From NCBI GenBank assembly GCA_016745055.1, contig JADGDF010000029.1:1-34164 (forward strand): a DNA stretch of 34,164 nt. The letters are read 5' to 3'. Every line of letters starts with the position of its first letter. Position 1 is the stretch's first letter. The notes under the pieces are model-generated. The model saw nothing but the letters and a program-made list of their open reading frames with translations, was not told where the DNA came from and searched no databases. Origin of the DNA: Thiotrichaceae bacterium. GTDB lineage: Bacteria; Pseudomonadota; Gammaproteobacteria; Beggiatoales; Beggiatoaceae. A program made the position numbers and the translations under genes. This document shows positions 1 through 9,052 of the stretch, piece by piece.

Positions 1-99
1 CTTTTGAAACTTTTGAAACTTTTGAAACTTTTGAAACTTTTGAAACTTTTGAAACTTTTGAAACTTTTGAAACTTTTGAAACTTTTGAAACTTTTGAAA
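1..99. repeat. 9-bp tandem repeat array, left end
   Basis: Eleven perfect copies of CTTTTGAAA run from base 1 to 99, followed by unrelated sequence. The same unit in the same phase closes the window at the right end. The array is simple enough to be read through in one frame as a Lys-Leu-Leu repeat, but I do not regard that as coding. It lies just downstream of the stop of the coiled-coil/HTH gene. It may be a centromere- or origin-like array, or only a simple repeat at which an assembler broke a circular molecule. Confidence 0.95.
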
Positions 100-107
100 A
101 AAGAATT

Positions 108-704
108 TTACTTTAAGGCTTTGAGCCACCACCTTATTGTTTCTGCTTTCACATCAAATTCTTGTGACAATTCTTTAGCAGCAACAACCTTTGGTGTACC
201 ATTTTCAATCATCTTCACTGCATGAGCGATAATTTCTTCCTTTACCTCCTTGCCATATTTCGTTGATGTATGCTTTTTTAGTTTAGTAACTTCAAGAAAT
301 AACTCCTTGTTTTCTCCAGATAAACGGCTAACTTCTTTTTGAAGTATGGCTATAGTTTTAACTTGTTGTTGCAATTTCTTTTTTAAATCCTCAATAATTT
401 CTTGAATATCCGTTGTTTTTTGAGGAATATTACTGATTTTATTAATTATGGTATAAACTCTTATCTGAATTTTACCTGTCCACATTTGTTTGCTCTTCAA
501 TTTTAAGCCAAATTGACGACAAACTAATTTTAGCCATTTCATAGATTGATCAAAGTCATCAGGAATAGGTAAACCTATAAGATTTTGGAGATTATCTTTT
601 GACGAACGAACGTACTCAAAAAAGTCTAAAATTTGTGGACTCTTAAGGGAAAAGCTGCCCTGCAACGCACTATGTAAAGCATCAGAGAATTCTTTAATAT
701 CCAT
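108..704 (-). CDS. Coiled-coil protein with C-terminal helix-turn-helix, plasmid-borne, function unknown
   Basis: The open frame extends upstream to 779, but I choose the ATG at 704 (198 residues): AAGGA lies about 9 nt upstream of it, and the product then begins MDIKEFSDALHSAL. Residues about 95-150 are rich in Lys, Glu, Gln and Leu in a heptad-like pattern (ending SGENKELFLEVTKLKK) and should form a coiled coil. The last 30 or so residues (VVAAKELSQEFDVKAETIRW) look like a helix-turn-helix of the kind found in small DNA-binding and transposase-like proteins. Next to rep on a plasmid and beside a tandem repeat, a KfrA-like or partition/adaptor role is possible, but this is inference. I recognise no family with certainty. 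No ParA-type ATPase accompanies it. Confidence 0.6.
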   Translation of the reverse strand: MDIKEFSDALHSALQGSFSLKSPQILDFFEYVRSSKDNLQNLIGLPIPDDFDQSMKWLKLVCRQFGLKLKSKQMWTGKIQIRVYTIINKISNIPQKTTDIQEIIEDLKKKLQQQVKTIAILQKEVSRLSGENKELFLEVTKLKKHTSTKYGKEVKEEIIAHAVKMIENGTPKVVAAKELSQEFDVKAETIRWWLKALK

Positions 705-799
705 AATTTTATTCCTTATTTTTATGGTTAAATTATTTTTTATACATATAAAATACAATGAATAGGGGGTTTGTAGCAAAATTCAGCGTAGTGGCTTAA

Positions 800-970
800 T
801 ATTGCATAAAAGATTATGTCAGAGATCATTTGGATGCATTAGGTCCAGAAGAAATCTTAAAACAGTTTTCTGCTCAAGAGATTTTGAAAAATTTCTCTTC
901 AGAAAAGCTTTTAAAAAACATACTTCAAGAAGATTTAGAAAAGTACTTATCAAAAATTAAGAAACATTGA
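800..970 (+). pseudogene. Remnant of a PD-(D/E)XK/Rpn-like protein C-terminus
   Basis: An in-frame stretch without a plausible start follows a stop at 797-799 and ends with TGA at 968-970. It reads through DYVRDHLDALGPEEILKQF and continues with a degenerate short repeat (F-S-x-E-x-L-L-K). This style of C-terminal LSPEE-type repeat is seen in Rpn-family recombination-promoting nuclease / putative transposase proteins. The catalytic part is absent, so I read it as a fragment left by a lost gene. The assignment rests on composition and repeat pattern alone and is tentative. Confidence 0.4.
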
Positions 971-1012
971 TATCTAATTGATTTTATAAGAAAATAAGTT
1001 CAAACGTTTCTC

Positions 1013-2302
1013 CTATTCAACAAAACCAGCCTCTTTTAATTTTTCAGCAACATACCGTGCTTTGTCTTCCTTAAAATTAGCAATTTTATCCACAAAATAC
1101 CCGAAAGCAAAAGGAGAATGTAAACCATCTTCCTTAATTTTATTCCATATGATACTGATTAAAGAGGTTTTTTCTAAAACATCCTCCAACAATAATTGTT
1201 GTTCATCTTCACTCAATGAATCTAGGAATTTTTCTTTAGCTTGTTTCTCAAATTCTACAGAAAAATTGTTGGTTAATTGTTTCTTCTTTTTTCGTCTTTC
1301 GTCTTCTTGTCTTCTTTGCCGTTCCTTTTCCTGTCTCTCTTTTTCCAGTTGTTGTTCGTTTTTGTAATTCCCATTGATGGCTGCAGCTAAAAAACCTGAT
1401 ACGGAACTTTTAATTCTTCCTTGTGCTCGTTCTTCCTTGATGAAACTAATTTTTTCTCGTAGATATTGATTATTGCATTCCTTAAGCCAGCTAATCGCTT
1501 GGGCAGGTTGAATACCCAATTCCATCATTTCTTGATATTCTATGGTCTCCTCCGGTGCTACTTGGTCAAACGATATTTGAGGAAGTGAATCTTGAGCTGT
1601 ATCTTGAACTGCATCTTGACGAAGTTGAACTATTTGAAATTCTATCCGGCCTATTTTTCTTCCTACTCGTATGGTAGTAAAGGTAAAGCTGAGATTGGAT
1701 TTTTCATTGAGTTCTCTTTGAGCTACGTTTAAAACTTTCATCCTAAAGTATTTAAACGATGGATATTTTTTAGTCTTGCTTCCTAAGAGAATTTGCCTGT
1801 AATCTTCTAACGAATAAGAAAATTTCTGTTGACCTTGACCATAATAATCTTTCAGGATTTGATACATCCTTATCGAATAAACACTTTTCAGCTTAACCAC
1901 TTCTTGTAGCTTTAATCTCGTAAATCGCCCGTTTAATTCCAGTAAATAAGGTTTCAATTCATGATGAAACCGTAACAATAGAGAATCTTCCTCTGTATTC
2001 ACCTCAGCATAGCTTACCCATTGAAACATTTTCCATCCATGCTCTGTCTCAATTTGTAACACTCTACTCAACAATCTCTTAACCACGTTCTCCATTTCTC
2101 TCTTACCACTTTTACGGTCAACACCTAAAAGATTCAAAAATTGAGTAATTGATGTTCGATAAGTTAAAAAATCGCTGTCATCAGGATTTATAAAGGACAT
2201 CATTGCACATAAAATTAATTGCTCATTCTTTGTAATGCCATATCTTGCTTCAACTAAGCTATTTGCTTGAGTAATAAGATATTTTTTATCAAAATCTTTC
2301 AA
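1013..2302 (-). CDS. Replication initiator protein, Rep_3/RepB family
   Basis: A 429-residue protein whose N-terminal 230 residues match the winged-helix Rep_3 (initiator replication protein) pattern: ITQANSLVEARYGITKNEQL at the start, then LKLKSVYSIRMYQILKDY-like and YPSFKYFRMKVLNVAQRELN segments typical of WH1/WH2. It should bind iterons and open the plasmid origin. The start is a TTG at 2302-2300 with a good Shine-Dalgarno (TGGAG on the minus strand, plus-strand 2311-2315) 8 nt upstream; no suitable ATG lies nearby. Residues about 300-350 form a highly charged Glu/Lys/Arg/Gln helix (QQLEKERQEKERQRRQEDER), and the last 80 residues are an extra C-terminal domain. The iterons at 2625-2704 lie about 320 bp upstream of its start, as in iteron-controlled plasmids, where Rep also represses or limits its own replication. 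Confidence 0.88.
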   Translation of the reverse strand: MKDFDKKYLITQANSLVEARYGITKNEQLILCAMMSFINPDDSDFLTYRTSITQFLNLLGVDRKSGKREMENVVKRLLSRVLQIETEHGWKMFQWVSYAEVNTEEDSLLLRFHHELKPYLLELNGRFTRLKLQEVVKLKSVYSIRMYQILKDYYGQGQQKFSYSLEDYRQILLGSKTKKYPSFKYFRMKVLNVAQRELNEKSNLSFTFTTIRVGRKIGRIEFQIVQLRQDAVQDTAQDSLPQISFDQVAPEETIEYQEMMELGIQPAQAISWLKECNNQYLREKISFIKEERAQGRIKSSVSGFLAAAINGNYKNEQQLEKERQEKERQRRQEDERRKKKKQLTNNFSVEFEKQAKEKFLDSLSEDEQQLLLEDVLEKTSLISIIWNKIKEDGLHSPFAFGYFVDKIANFKEDKARYVAEKLKEAGFVE

Positions 2303-3277
2303 AAGATTTACTCCATAGTTAAATTTTATTCGTAAAAATTATGTATATAAAAATTAAAATTATAAAAACTCGTCGACCCAAGATTTTTTGATAAAAAATA
2401 CCGCAATAAAAACATGTTTTTCATGAAAGTTCACTTTAAAAATATAGTGGAATTTTTTACAGAAAATTCTTAATATACTTGTAGTTACAAATTTAATTTT
2501 TTAAAGATTACGTTTATAAAATAAGTAGACCCGTAAAATTTATATACAAATAATTAATATAAAAAATTATTATTATACATAAGCTTACAATACAAGTCTA
2601 CCTAAATAAAAAAAGTAAACTCTTAGTGCAAATTGATAAACAACCAGTGCAAATTGGGCACCAGTCAGTGCAAATTGGGCACCAGTCAGTGCAAATTGGG
2701 CACCTTTAAACGGAAAAAAAACATTAAATTCAATAAGTTACGGCGTCTTAAACAAGAAAAACAAGAAAAACAACAAACAGGGGCCGAGCTGAATTTTAAG
2801 TTCTTCGCATAATTTTTTTATATTAATTTCAATTTCACCGTTTTGGTATAAAATTTTTTTATGTAAAATCCAAAATATAAATATAAATTAACTTAACATT
2901 AATAATAATTATTTTACTACCTTTGCCTCATTTATTAAATTAGCTTATTGATATAGTTAACAAATTAATTTTAATGTAAAAGTAAATTACAACCACGCAA
3001 CTAAAAAAACTGCGTAAATTATGTGGTATAACAATATTTTTCAAAATTTACAATTATCTATTCATAAATATAAATTATTAATTTGTATAATGCATTTTAA
3101 GGAACTTAAATTAAAAATCCTTAGACTCACATTAAAAACAAAAGATATGCGCTTAAAATTGAAATTAATCCTGTAAAAAGGCTATATTTACATGGCACAC
3201 AGAAATATTTTTGGAAAAATAACTTAACCAAATCCCAAATGAATATTTTTTACCAATTCAATAAAAATAATTAACTC
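2303..3277. other. AT-rich origin-like intergenic region
   Basis: 975 bp without a credible gene. It holds the rep upstream region (very AT-rich, 2320-2620), the four iterons (2625-2704), and a long AT-rich stretch up to the first NRPS gene. A short direct repeat of AAACAAG/AAAAACAAG type lies around 2753-2780. An imperfect hairpin can form from ACGCA at 2995-2999 and TGCGT at 3011-3015, flanked by ACCAC and GTGGT. I did not find a convincing DnaA box. The region probably contains the origin of replication and the promoters of rep (leftward) and of the biosynthetic genes (rightward), but I cannot place them precisely. Confidence 0.6.
2625..2704. repeat. Four 21-bp iterons (Rep binding sites)
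   Basis: Direct repeats start at 2625, 2646, 2667 and 2688, exactly 21 bp (two helical turns) apart. The last three share the core AGTGCAAATTGGGCACC. The first copy keeps AGTGCAAATTG and then diverges. Regular helical spacing upstream of a Rep_3 gene is the classic arrangement of iteron plasmids, so these are the expected binding sites of the initiator encoded at 1013-2302. Confidence 0.92.
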
Positions 3278-6200
3278 ATGGATAAAATAATGACAAAAAA
3301 TAATAACTCACTAAATTGCTATATTATTGGAGAAAGCAGTTTATTAATTCAATGTATTATAGAGCTACAAAAACAAGGGTTCAAAATATTTGGTATTATT
3401 TCGTCTGATCAAACTGTCATTGAATGGGCAAAAAGTAAGGAAATTGATTCTCAACTGCCAAAAAATAACATTATCGAATTCCTTAAAAAACAACCTTTTA
3501 GCTACTTATTTAGTATTGCTAATATAGCCCTACTTCCCAAGGAGGTTATAGAATCTCCCTCCTGTTATGCCATCAACTACCATGATGCATTACTTCCAGC
3601 CTACGCAGGACTCAACGCAACTTCTTGGGCAATTATTAATCAAGAAAAGAAGCATGGTGTTACTTGGCACACCATGACCGAAGAAATTGATAGTGGTGAA
3701 ATTCTAAAACAAGCAATTGTCGAAATTAGTGAGGAAGAAACCGCTTTTACATTAAACGGCAAATGCTACGAGGCAGCAATTGCTTCATTTTCTGAAATGA
3801 TTGATGAATTACGTCAGGATAACGCTGTTTTAACCAAACAAGATTTTACAAAACGCAGCTACTTTTCTCGATCTCGTCAATCAAGCAATGGATGCCTCAT
3901 TTCATGGAACCGTGATGCCCACAAAATACATGCTTTAGTTCGAGGATTAGATTTTGGACCCTATCCTAACCCGCTAGGTGTAGCCAAGTTTTTCATTGAT
4001 AACAATACAATCATTGTTTCACAAACGAAAATTACCAATGTTCCATCTGCATCAACACCAGGCACCATCATAGCTATTCAAGATAACTTTGTCACTGTAA
4101 CTACAACCAATTACGATATTGAGCTACACGAGTTGATGACAGTCAGAGACCAACATATACTCATTGCAGACTTTGTGACTCAATTTAAACTACATGAAGG
4201 TTACCAATTTGAGGATGTTACTCCAGAAAATCAGAAACAGATTGCAGCACTTGATGCCAAAATTGCTAGATATGAAGCTTTTTGGGTAAACAGACTGTCA
4301 ACATTACAGCCTCTAGAAGTCCCCTACATTAACTATACAAATTTGAGGGCTGACACTGACAAACTCGAAACCATACGGTTGCCTATTTCCAATGAAATTT
4401 CTGAGTTTCTAACCACTATTTTTCCTGACTGGAACACAAGTAATTTCATTTCAGCTGTTTTTATCGCTTATTTGGCTAGAATTGGAGAAAACCTAACCTT
4501 TGACATTGGAATTAAAAATACTGAGTTTAAAAACGATTTTAAGGGCCTTGAAGCACTCTTCTCATCGTATATTCCTTGTCATATTACAGTGGACAAAGAA
4601 CAAGCGTTCAAAAATGTACTCTTGGCAATACAAGAACAAATAACATCTTCGCAGCATCGCAAAACCTATCTGCACGATACTGTTGTTCGTTATCCTAAAC
4701 TCGAACGACTAGAAAATACACCGTTCTCAATCATCATAGAAACAGCAGAAAATCTAAACAGTACTGAATCCAAACAGGTTAATGACCTAACTTTCACTGT
4801 TCAAGAAGACGGTAAAGAATATGCCTTCTCATATAATACAACCTCCTTAACCCAGGATGCTGCATTAAACATGGTTGATCAGTTCACGGTTTTCGTAAAA
4901 AACATTATCAATCAACATAACATACCCTTAGCAAAATTATCCTTACTATCGAATGAAGCCTACCAACAAATTTTAGATAACTGGAATCATACCCAAACTG
5001 ATTACCCAAATAACACTAACCTTTCTCAGCTATTCGAGACTCAAGTTGAAAAAACACCCAACGCAATTGCGATTACATTTGAAAATCAACAATTAACCTA
5101 CAAAGAACTAAACGATAAAGCAAATCAAGTTGCACACTATCTACAAACCCTAAATGTTGGACCCGAAATCCTTGTAGGACTCTGTGTTGATCGTTCGCTT
5201 GATATGCTAATTGGGGTATTAGGCATTCTTAAAGCAGGTGGTGCTTATTTACCATTAGACCCTACTTATCCTTCTGGCCGCGTATCTTTCATGCTAGAAG
5301 ACGCAGGTATCGATGTGTTATTAACACAACAAAAATGGCGTAACAAATTATCTGAAATGACAACTGCAACGCTAGTTTGTTTAGACAGTCAGTGGGAAAC
5401 AATTGCTCAAGAAAGTGAAACTAATCCAATCAATAAAGCAGGGCCTAATAACTTAATTTATATTATTTACACATCTGGTTCCACAGGTCGTCCTAAAGGG
5501 GTTCAAATCACCCACCAAGCATTTATTAACTTCTTATATGCAATGCACCAATCAGTCGGTTTGGATAAACAAGATATTTTGTTAGCAGTCACAACCCTTT
5601 CTTTTGATATTGCTGGCTTAGAACTTCATTTACCGCTCATTACAGGCGCACAAATCAAACTAGTTAGCCGAGAAACAGCGTTAGACGGTTTACAGTTATT
5701 AGATAATTTAACCACCTCAAAAACAACGGTGATGCAAGCAACCCCAGCAACATGGCAAATGTTAATCAATGTTGGATGGAAAAATACACCACATTTAAAA
5801 ATACTTTGCGGTGGAGAAGCATTATCTCGTCCTTTAGCTGGACAATTGCTAGAAAGGGGGAACAGTGTTTGGAACCTGTATGGACCAACAGAAACAACTG
5901 TATGGTCTTCCGTTTATCAAGTTAAACCACAAATAGAAAGCGGTCAAAATACATCAGAACTCATTGGTCGCCCAATTGCCAATACACAACTGTACATTTT
6001 AGACCACTATTTACAACCTACACCTGTCGGTATTCCTGGCGAACTTCACATTGGTGGAGATGGTTTAGCCCGCGGTTATCTCAATCGTCTTGAATTAACT
6101 AACGAAAAATTTATTCCAAACCCTTTTAGTGAAAATCCTGATTCTCGTCTCTATAAAACAGGTGATTTAGTTCGCTATCGCCCTGACAGTAATATTGAAT

Positions 6201-6922
6201 ATATTAGTCGTATAGACCATCAAGTGAAAATTCGTGGTTTCCGTATAGAAATCGGAGAAATCGAATCACAACTCAGAAAACATACAGCAGTACGAGAAGC
6301 GGTTGTCGTTGCCCAAGAATATCCACCTGGCAGCCAAAATTTAATTGCTTATGTTGTACTCAAACAAACGCAATCAGACATATTAAGCGAGCAGCTACTT
6401 AACCACTTAAGGGAAATATTGCCAGATTACATGATCCCTTCTCTGTTGATGATGTTAGATGCAATGCCATTAACCCCTAATGGCAAAGTGGATCGTCGCA
6501 GCTTACCATTACCAAAAGAAAACTTAGCACATTTCAGCCAGGCAAAACTCGTTATCTCCCCCGATTTTTCTACTGAGCAAAAACTGACCGCTATTTGGTC
6601 TTATTTGTTAAGACGAGAACAAATAGATAATGATGAAAAATTTTTTGAAATAGGGGGGAATTCCCTGCTTGCAACGGAAGTCATCCTAAAAATACGGGAT
6701 ATTTTTTCCGTTCAATTACCTGTGAGTAAATTGTTTGAGTCATCAACGATTGCTAAACTTACTCGTGTCGTTGATACTATTTTAGTTGAAAAAACAGTGG
6801 TTAATGAACCTACTGAAAAAGATCAAGAAAGTGATGATGAGCAACTGTTAGCAATGCTAAGAGGATTGGCTGACGATAAATTAGAACTAGATGATGTTGC
6901 CAAGCATTTGGATTCGATTTAG
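3278..6922 (+). CDS. NRPS loading protein: formyltransferase - partial C - A(Gly) - PCP
   Basis: 1214 residues. Residues about 10-300 are a methionyl-tRNA formyltransferase-like domain (catalytic N100, H102 in INYHDALLPAYAG, and D138 in EEIDSGE), followed by its C-terminal subdomain. Residues about 310-575 resemble only the C-terminal lobe of a condensation domain; no HHxxxDG is present, so it should be inactive. Residues about 585-1085 are an adenylation domain with IYTSGSTGRPKG and PNGKVDRRSL. Its substrate-code residues read D-I-L-Q-L-G-L-V-W, the recognised glycine code. A PCP follows with FEIGGNSLL (Ser1129), then an acidic tail, LLAMLRGLADDKLELDDVAK, that looks like a C-terminal docking helix. 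LgrA of linear gramicidin (FT-A-PCP) is the known model: the aminoacyl-PCP is N-formylated and passed on. Predicted product: N-formylglycyl-S-PCP. The start is weakly supported (no clear Shine-Dalgarno; ATG at 3290 is an alternative). Confidence 0.92.
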   Translation: MDKIMTKNNNSLNCYIIGESSLLIQCIIELQKQGFKIFGIISSDQTVIEWAKSKEIDSQLPKNNIIEFLKKQPFSYLFSIANIALLPKEVIESPSCYAINYHDALLPAYAGLNATSWAIINQEKKHGVTWHTMTEEIDSGEILKQAIVEISEEETAFTLNGKCYEAAIASFSEMIDELRQDNAVLTKQDFTKRSYFSRSRQSSNGCLISWNRDAHKIHALVRGLDFGPYPNPLGVAKFFIDNNTIIVSQTKITNVPSASTPGTIIAIQDNFVTVTTTNYDIELHELMTVRDQHILIADFVTQFKLHEGYQFEDVTPENQKQIAALDAKIARYEAFWVNRLSTLQPLEVPYINYTNLRADTDKLETIRLPISNEISEFLTTIFPDWNTSNFISAVFIAYLARIGENLTFDIGIKNTEFKNDFKGLEALFSSYIPCHITVDKEQAFKNVLLAIQEQITSSQHRKTYLHDTVVRYPKLERLENTPFSIIIETAENLNSTESKQVNDLTFTVQEDGKEYAFSYNTTSLTQDAALNMVDQFTVFVKNIINQHNIPLAKLSLLSNEAYQQILDNWNHTQTDYPNNTNLSQLFETQVEKTPNAIAITFENQQLTYKELNDKANQVAHYLQTLNVGPEILVGLCVDRSLDMLIGVLGILKAGGAYLPLDPTYPSGRVSFMLEDAGIDVLLTQQKWRNKLSEMTTATLVCLDSQWETIAQESETNPINKAGPNNLIYIIYTSGSTGRPKGVQITHQAFINFLYAMHQSVGLDKQDILLAVTTLSFDIAGLELHLPLITGAQIKLVSRETALDGLQLLDNLTTSKTTVMQATPATWQMLINVGWKNTPHLKILCGGEALSRPLAGQLLERGNSVWNLYGPTETTVWSSVYQVKPQIESGQNTSELIGRPIANTQLYILDHYLQPTPVGIPGELHIGGDGLARGYLNRLELTNEKFIPNPFSENPDSRLYKTGDLVRYRPDSNIEYISRIDHQVKIRGFRIEIGEIESQLRKHTAVREAVVVAQEYPPGSQNLIAYVVLKQTQSDILSEQLLNHLREILPDYMIPSLLMMLDAMPLTPNGKVDRRSLPLPKENLAHFSQAKLVISPDFSTEQKLTAIWSYLLRREQIDNDEKFFEIGGNSLLATEVILKIRDIFSVQLPVSKLFESSTIAKLTRVVDTILVEKTVVNEPTEKDQESDDEQLLAMLRGLADDKLELDDVAKHLDSI

Positions 6923-6980
6923 CAATGGGTTTAAAAATATTTAAATCTCAATTAATCAAAACTAAGAAAAGATAATTTCC

Positions 6981-8999
6981 ATGTTCTTATTTGGTATAAA
7001 ATTTGTTTTTGCTAGCTATATAGGAATGAGGCTCTATGAAGAATTTCATAGTAAAAAAGCTCAGTCTAAAGGCAAAAAAACGATTCCTCAAGATAACTTA
7101 CAGGAAGATAAAACAATCGTTAAATATAGCCAACGTGAAAAACAATTGCATTATATTGCGGCAAGCAATGTTTCATTAGGCTTATCATGGTTGAGTTATT
7201 TAAATCCTATTTTTTTACCTGCCATGTTGCTTGTTTTTACTTATTCTGCACTTCCCTATTTACGGGTGGTTGAACAGTCTTTGCTGAAAAAGAAAAAAGT
7301 TGATGGTTATGTATTGTATGGTATTGCCGACTTCATGACTTTAGGCTTAGGGCGCATTGCTACCGCCTCATTTGCGGTAGGATTGTTACACACAGCACGT
7401 TTTGTCATCAGTAACGCAGAGGAAAATACAAAACAAAGCATAGTTAATATTTTTGCTAAGCAACCCAATTACGTGTGGTTACTGAAAGAGGGGATTGAGC
7501 TGAAAACCCCTTTGGAAGAAGTTATCAAAGGTGATATTGCGGTCGTGAACACAGGTGATATTATTCCTGTGGATGGCACAATCGTTAAAGGTTTTGCGGC
7601 AATTGATCAGCAAGCACTCACAGGTGAATCACAACCAGCAGAAAAAGCCGAAGGTGAAATAGTATTTGCATCTACTCAAGTCATGACAGGCAGTATACAT
7701 ATTCAGGTAAGAGATTCTGGTAATGACACGACGGTAGCAAAAATCACCAACATTTTGAATAATTCCATAGACTTCAAAACAAATTTCCAACTTAGAGGAG
7801 AACAGTGGGCAGATAGTTGGAACTTACCTGTTTTGGGGCTAGCCTTTGCCAGCATGCCTTTTCTATGCCCTGTTGGTACCGTTGTTATACTGAATGGACA
7901 TATCGCTAATACCATACGTGTTGTAGCACCACTAAGTACACTCAACTATATCAATATTGCTTCACACAAAGGTATTTTAATTAAAGACGGACGAGTATTG
8001 GAAGATTTGCCCAACATTGATACCTTTTTGTTTGATAAGACAGGTACCTTGACCAGTGAAGTGCCTGAAGTTGGACGTATTCTCATTTATGGAGAAAGCT
8101 ATAGTGAGAACGAAGTTTTAGCTTACGCAGCCGCAGCTGAAGGTCGATTGACGCATCCAATCGCTCGTGCAATTTTAAATCGTGCTAAAGCCGCAGAATT
8201 AGTTTTGCCTGAAGTGGACGAAGCTGATTATACGATTGGTTACGGAGTCTGTGTGCTGATTGATAATAAGCTGATTCAAGTAGGTAGCCGTCGTTTTATG
8301 CAAAAAGAAAACATTGCGTTACCAGAAAACTTCGATGAGGAAATGCAAGATTCACATAACGCAGGGCATTCTTTAATCATGGTGGCCATTAATGACCTGT
8401 TTGTGGGGGCATTAGAACTTCATGCTGCCCTACGCCCAGAAATTGGTGAATTATTAGCGAGTCTACATAGCATGGGCGTGAAGCATTTTGCAATCGTTTC
8501 TGGAGATCATCGTCAGCCTACGCAAAAATTGGCAGAAACTTTGGGTATGGATGATTATTTTTATGATGTTTTACCACAAAATAAGGCTGAGATTGTAGAA
8601 AAATTGCAAGCTGAAGGACGTAGCGTATGTTTTGTGGGTGATGGTGTCAATGATACGATTGCAATGAAAAAAGCAAATATTTCTATTTCCCTTAGCGGCG
8701 CCAATTCTGTTGCTACGGATACAGCGCAAATTGTTCTTATGGATGCGTCACTTAAGCATTTACCAAAATTAATGCATCTTTCTGTAGAATTAAATGAAAA
8801 TTTGTATAAAAGTTGGTTGTTCAATATTATACCAGGGGTATCCACTGTCATCTGCGCATTTGCTTTTCGCATTGATATTCTTGCAGGTTTATTGATCAGC
8901 CAAAGTGGGCTTATTTTAGGTACTATTAACGCGATGATGCCTTTGCGCCAAATTAGTAAAACGGAAAAATTACAAGTAAAAAATAATAATAAACAATAA
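6981..8999 (+). CDS. P1B-like P-type ATPase 1 without N-terminal metal-binding domain
   Basis: 672 residues with a full set of P-type ATPase motifs: actuator TGES (214-217), phosphorylation site DKTGTLT (Asp352), nucleotide-binding HP in GRLTHPIARAI, and hinge GDGVND (from 553). Hydrophobic segments near the N-terminus (SYLNPIFLPAMLLVFTYSAL and the stretch after DGYVLYG), in the middle and at the C-terminus give a P1B-like membrane layout. The usual CPC/CPH/SPC metal motif is reduced to FLCPVG (Cys296-Pro297), and there is no heavy-metal-associated domain. The gene follows the NRPS by 58 nt on the same strand, and a paralogue closes the cluster at 30663. A metal- or cation-transport role is the family expectation. 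Export of the product or self-protection is only inference from context. Confidence 0.85.
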   Translation: MFLFGIKFVFASYIGMRLYEEFHSKKAQSKGKKTIPQDNLQEDKTIVKYSQREKQLHYIAASNVSLGLSWLSYLNPIFLPAMLLVFTYSALPYLRVVEQSLLKKKKVDGYVLYGIADFMTLGLGRIATASFAVGLLHTARFVISNAEENTKQSIVNIFAKQPNYVWLLKEGIELKTPLEEVIKGDIAVVNTGDIIPVDGTIVKGFAAIDQQALTGESQPAEKAEGEIVFASTQVMTGSIHIQVRDSGNDTTVAKITNILNNSIDFKTNFQLRGEQWADSWNLPVLGLAFASMPFLCPVGTVVILNGHIANTIRVVAPLSTLNYINIASHKGILIKDGRVLEDLPNIDTFLFDKTGTLTSEVPEVGRILIYGESYSENEVLAYAAAAEGRLTHPIARAILNRAKAAELVLPEVDEADYTIGYGVCVLIDNKLIQVGSRRFMQKENIALPENFDEEMQDSHNAGHSLIMVAINDLFVGALELHAALRPEIGELLASLHSMGVKHFAIVSGDHRQPTQKLAETLGMDDYFYDVLPQNKAEIVEKLQAEGRSVCFVGDGVNDTIAMKKANISISLSGANSVATDTAQIVLMDASLKHLPKLMHLSVELNENLYKSWLFNIIPGVSTVICAFAFRIDILAGLLISQSGLILGTINAMMPLRQISKTEKLQVKNNNKQ

Positions 9000-9052
9000 G
9001 GTTGTTGAGCATTAAACCAAGTGCTTTTATTTTTTTATCATGGGAGGAAAAC

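Noticed and set aside
1-99. Tandem array considered as a CRISPR
   Set aside because: Units are 9 bp with no spacers and no cas genes are present.
4-225. Open frame reading through the 9-bp array as a Lys-Leu-Leu repeat
   Set aside because: It is an effect of a 9-bp repeat being a multiple of three; no ribosome site, and it overlaps the minus-strand gene.
1062-1367. Plus-strand Ser/Cys-rich open frame inside rep
   Set aside because: It is the complement of the charged Glu/Lys/Arg helix of the initiator; composition is that of a shadow frame.
2625-2704. 21-bp direct repeats considered as CRISPR repeats
   Set aside because: Copies are contiguous with helical phasing and sit by a Rep_3 gene, so iterons explain them.
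9002-9052. N-terminal extension of the PP-loop protein from TTG 9002
   Set aside because: GGGAGG directly before ATG 9053 and the zinc-ribbon start there favour the shorter protein.
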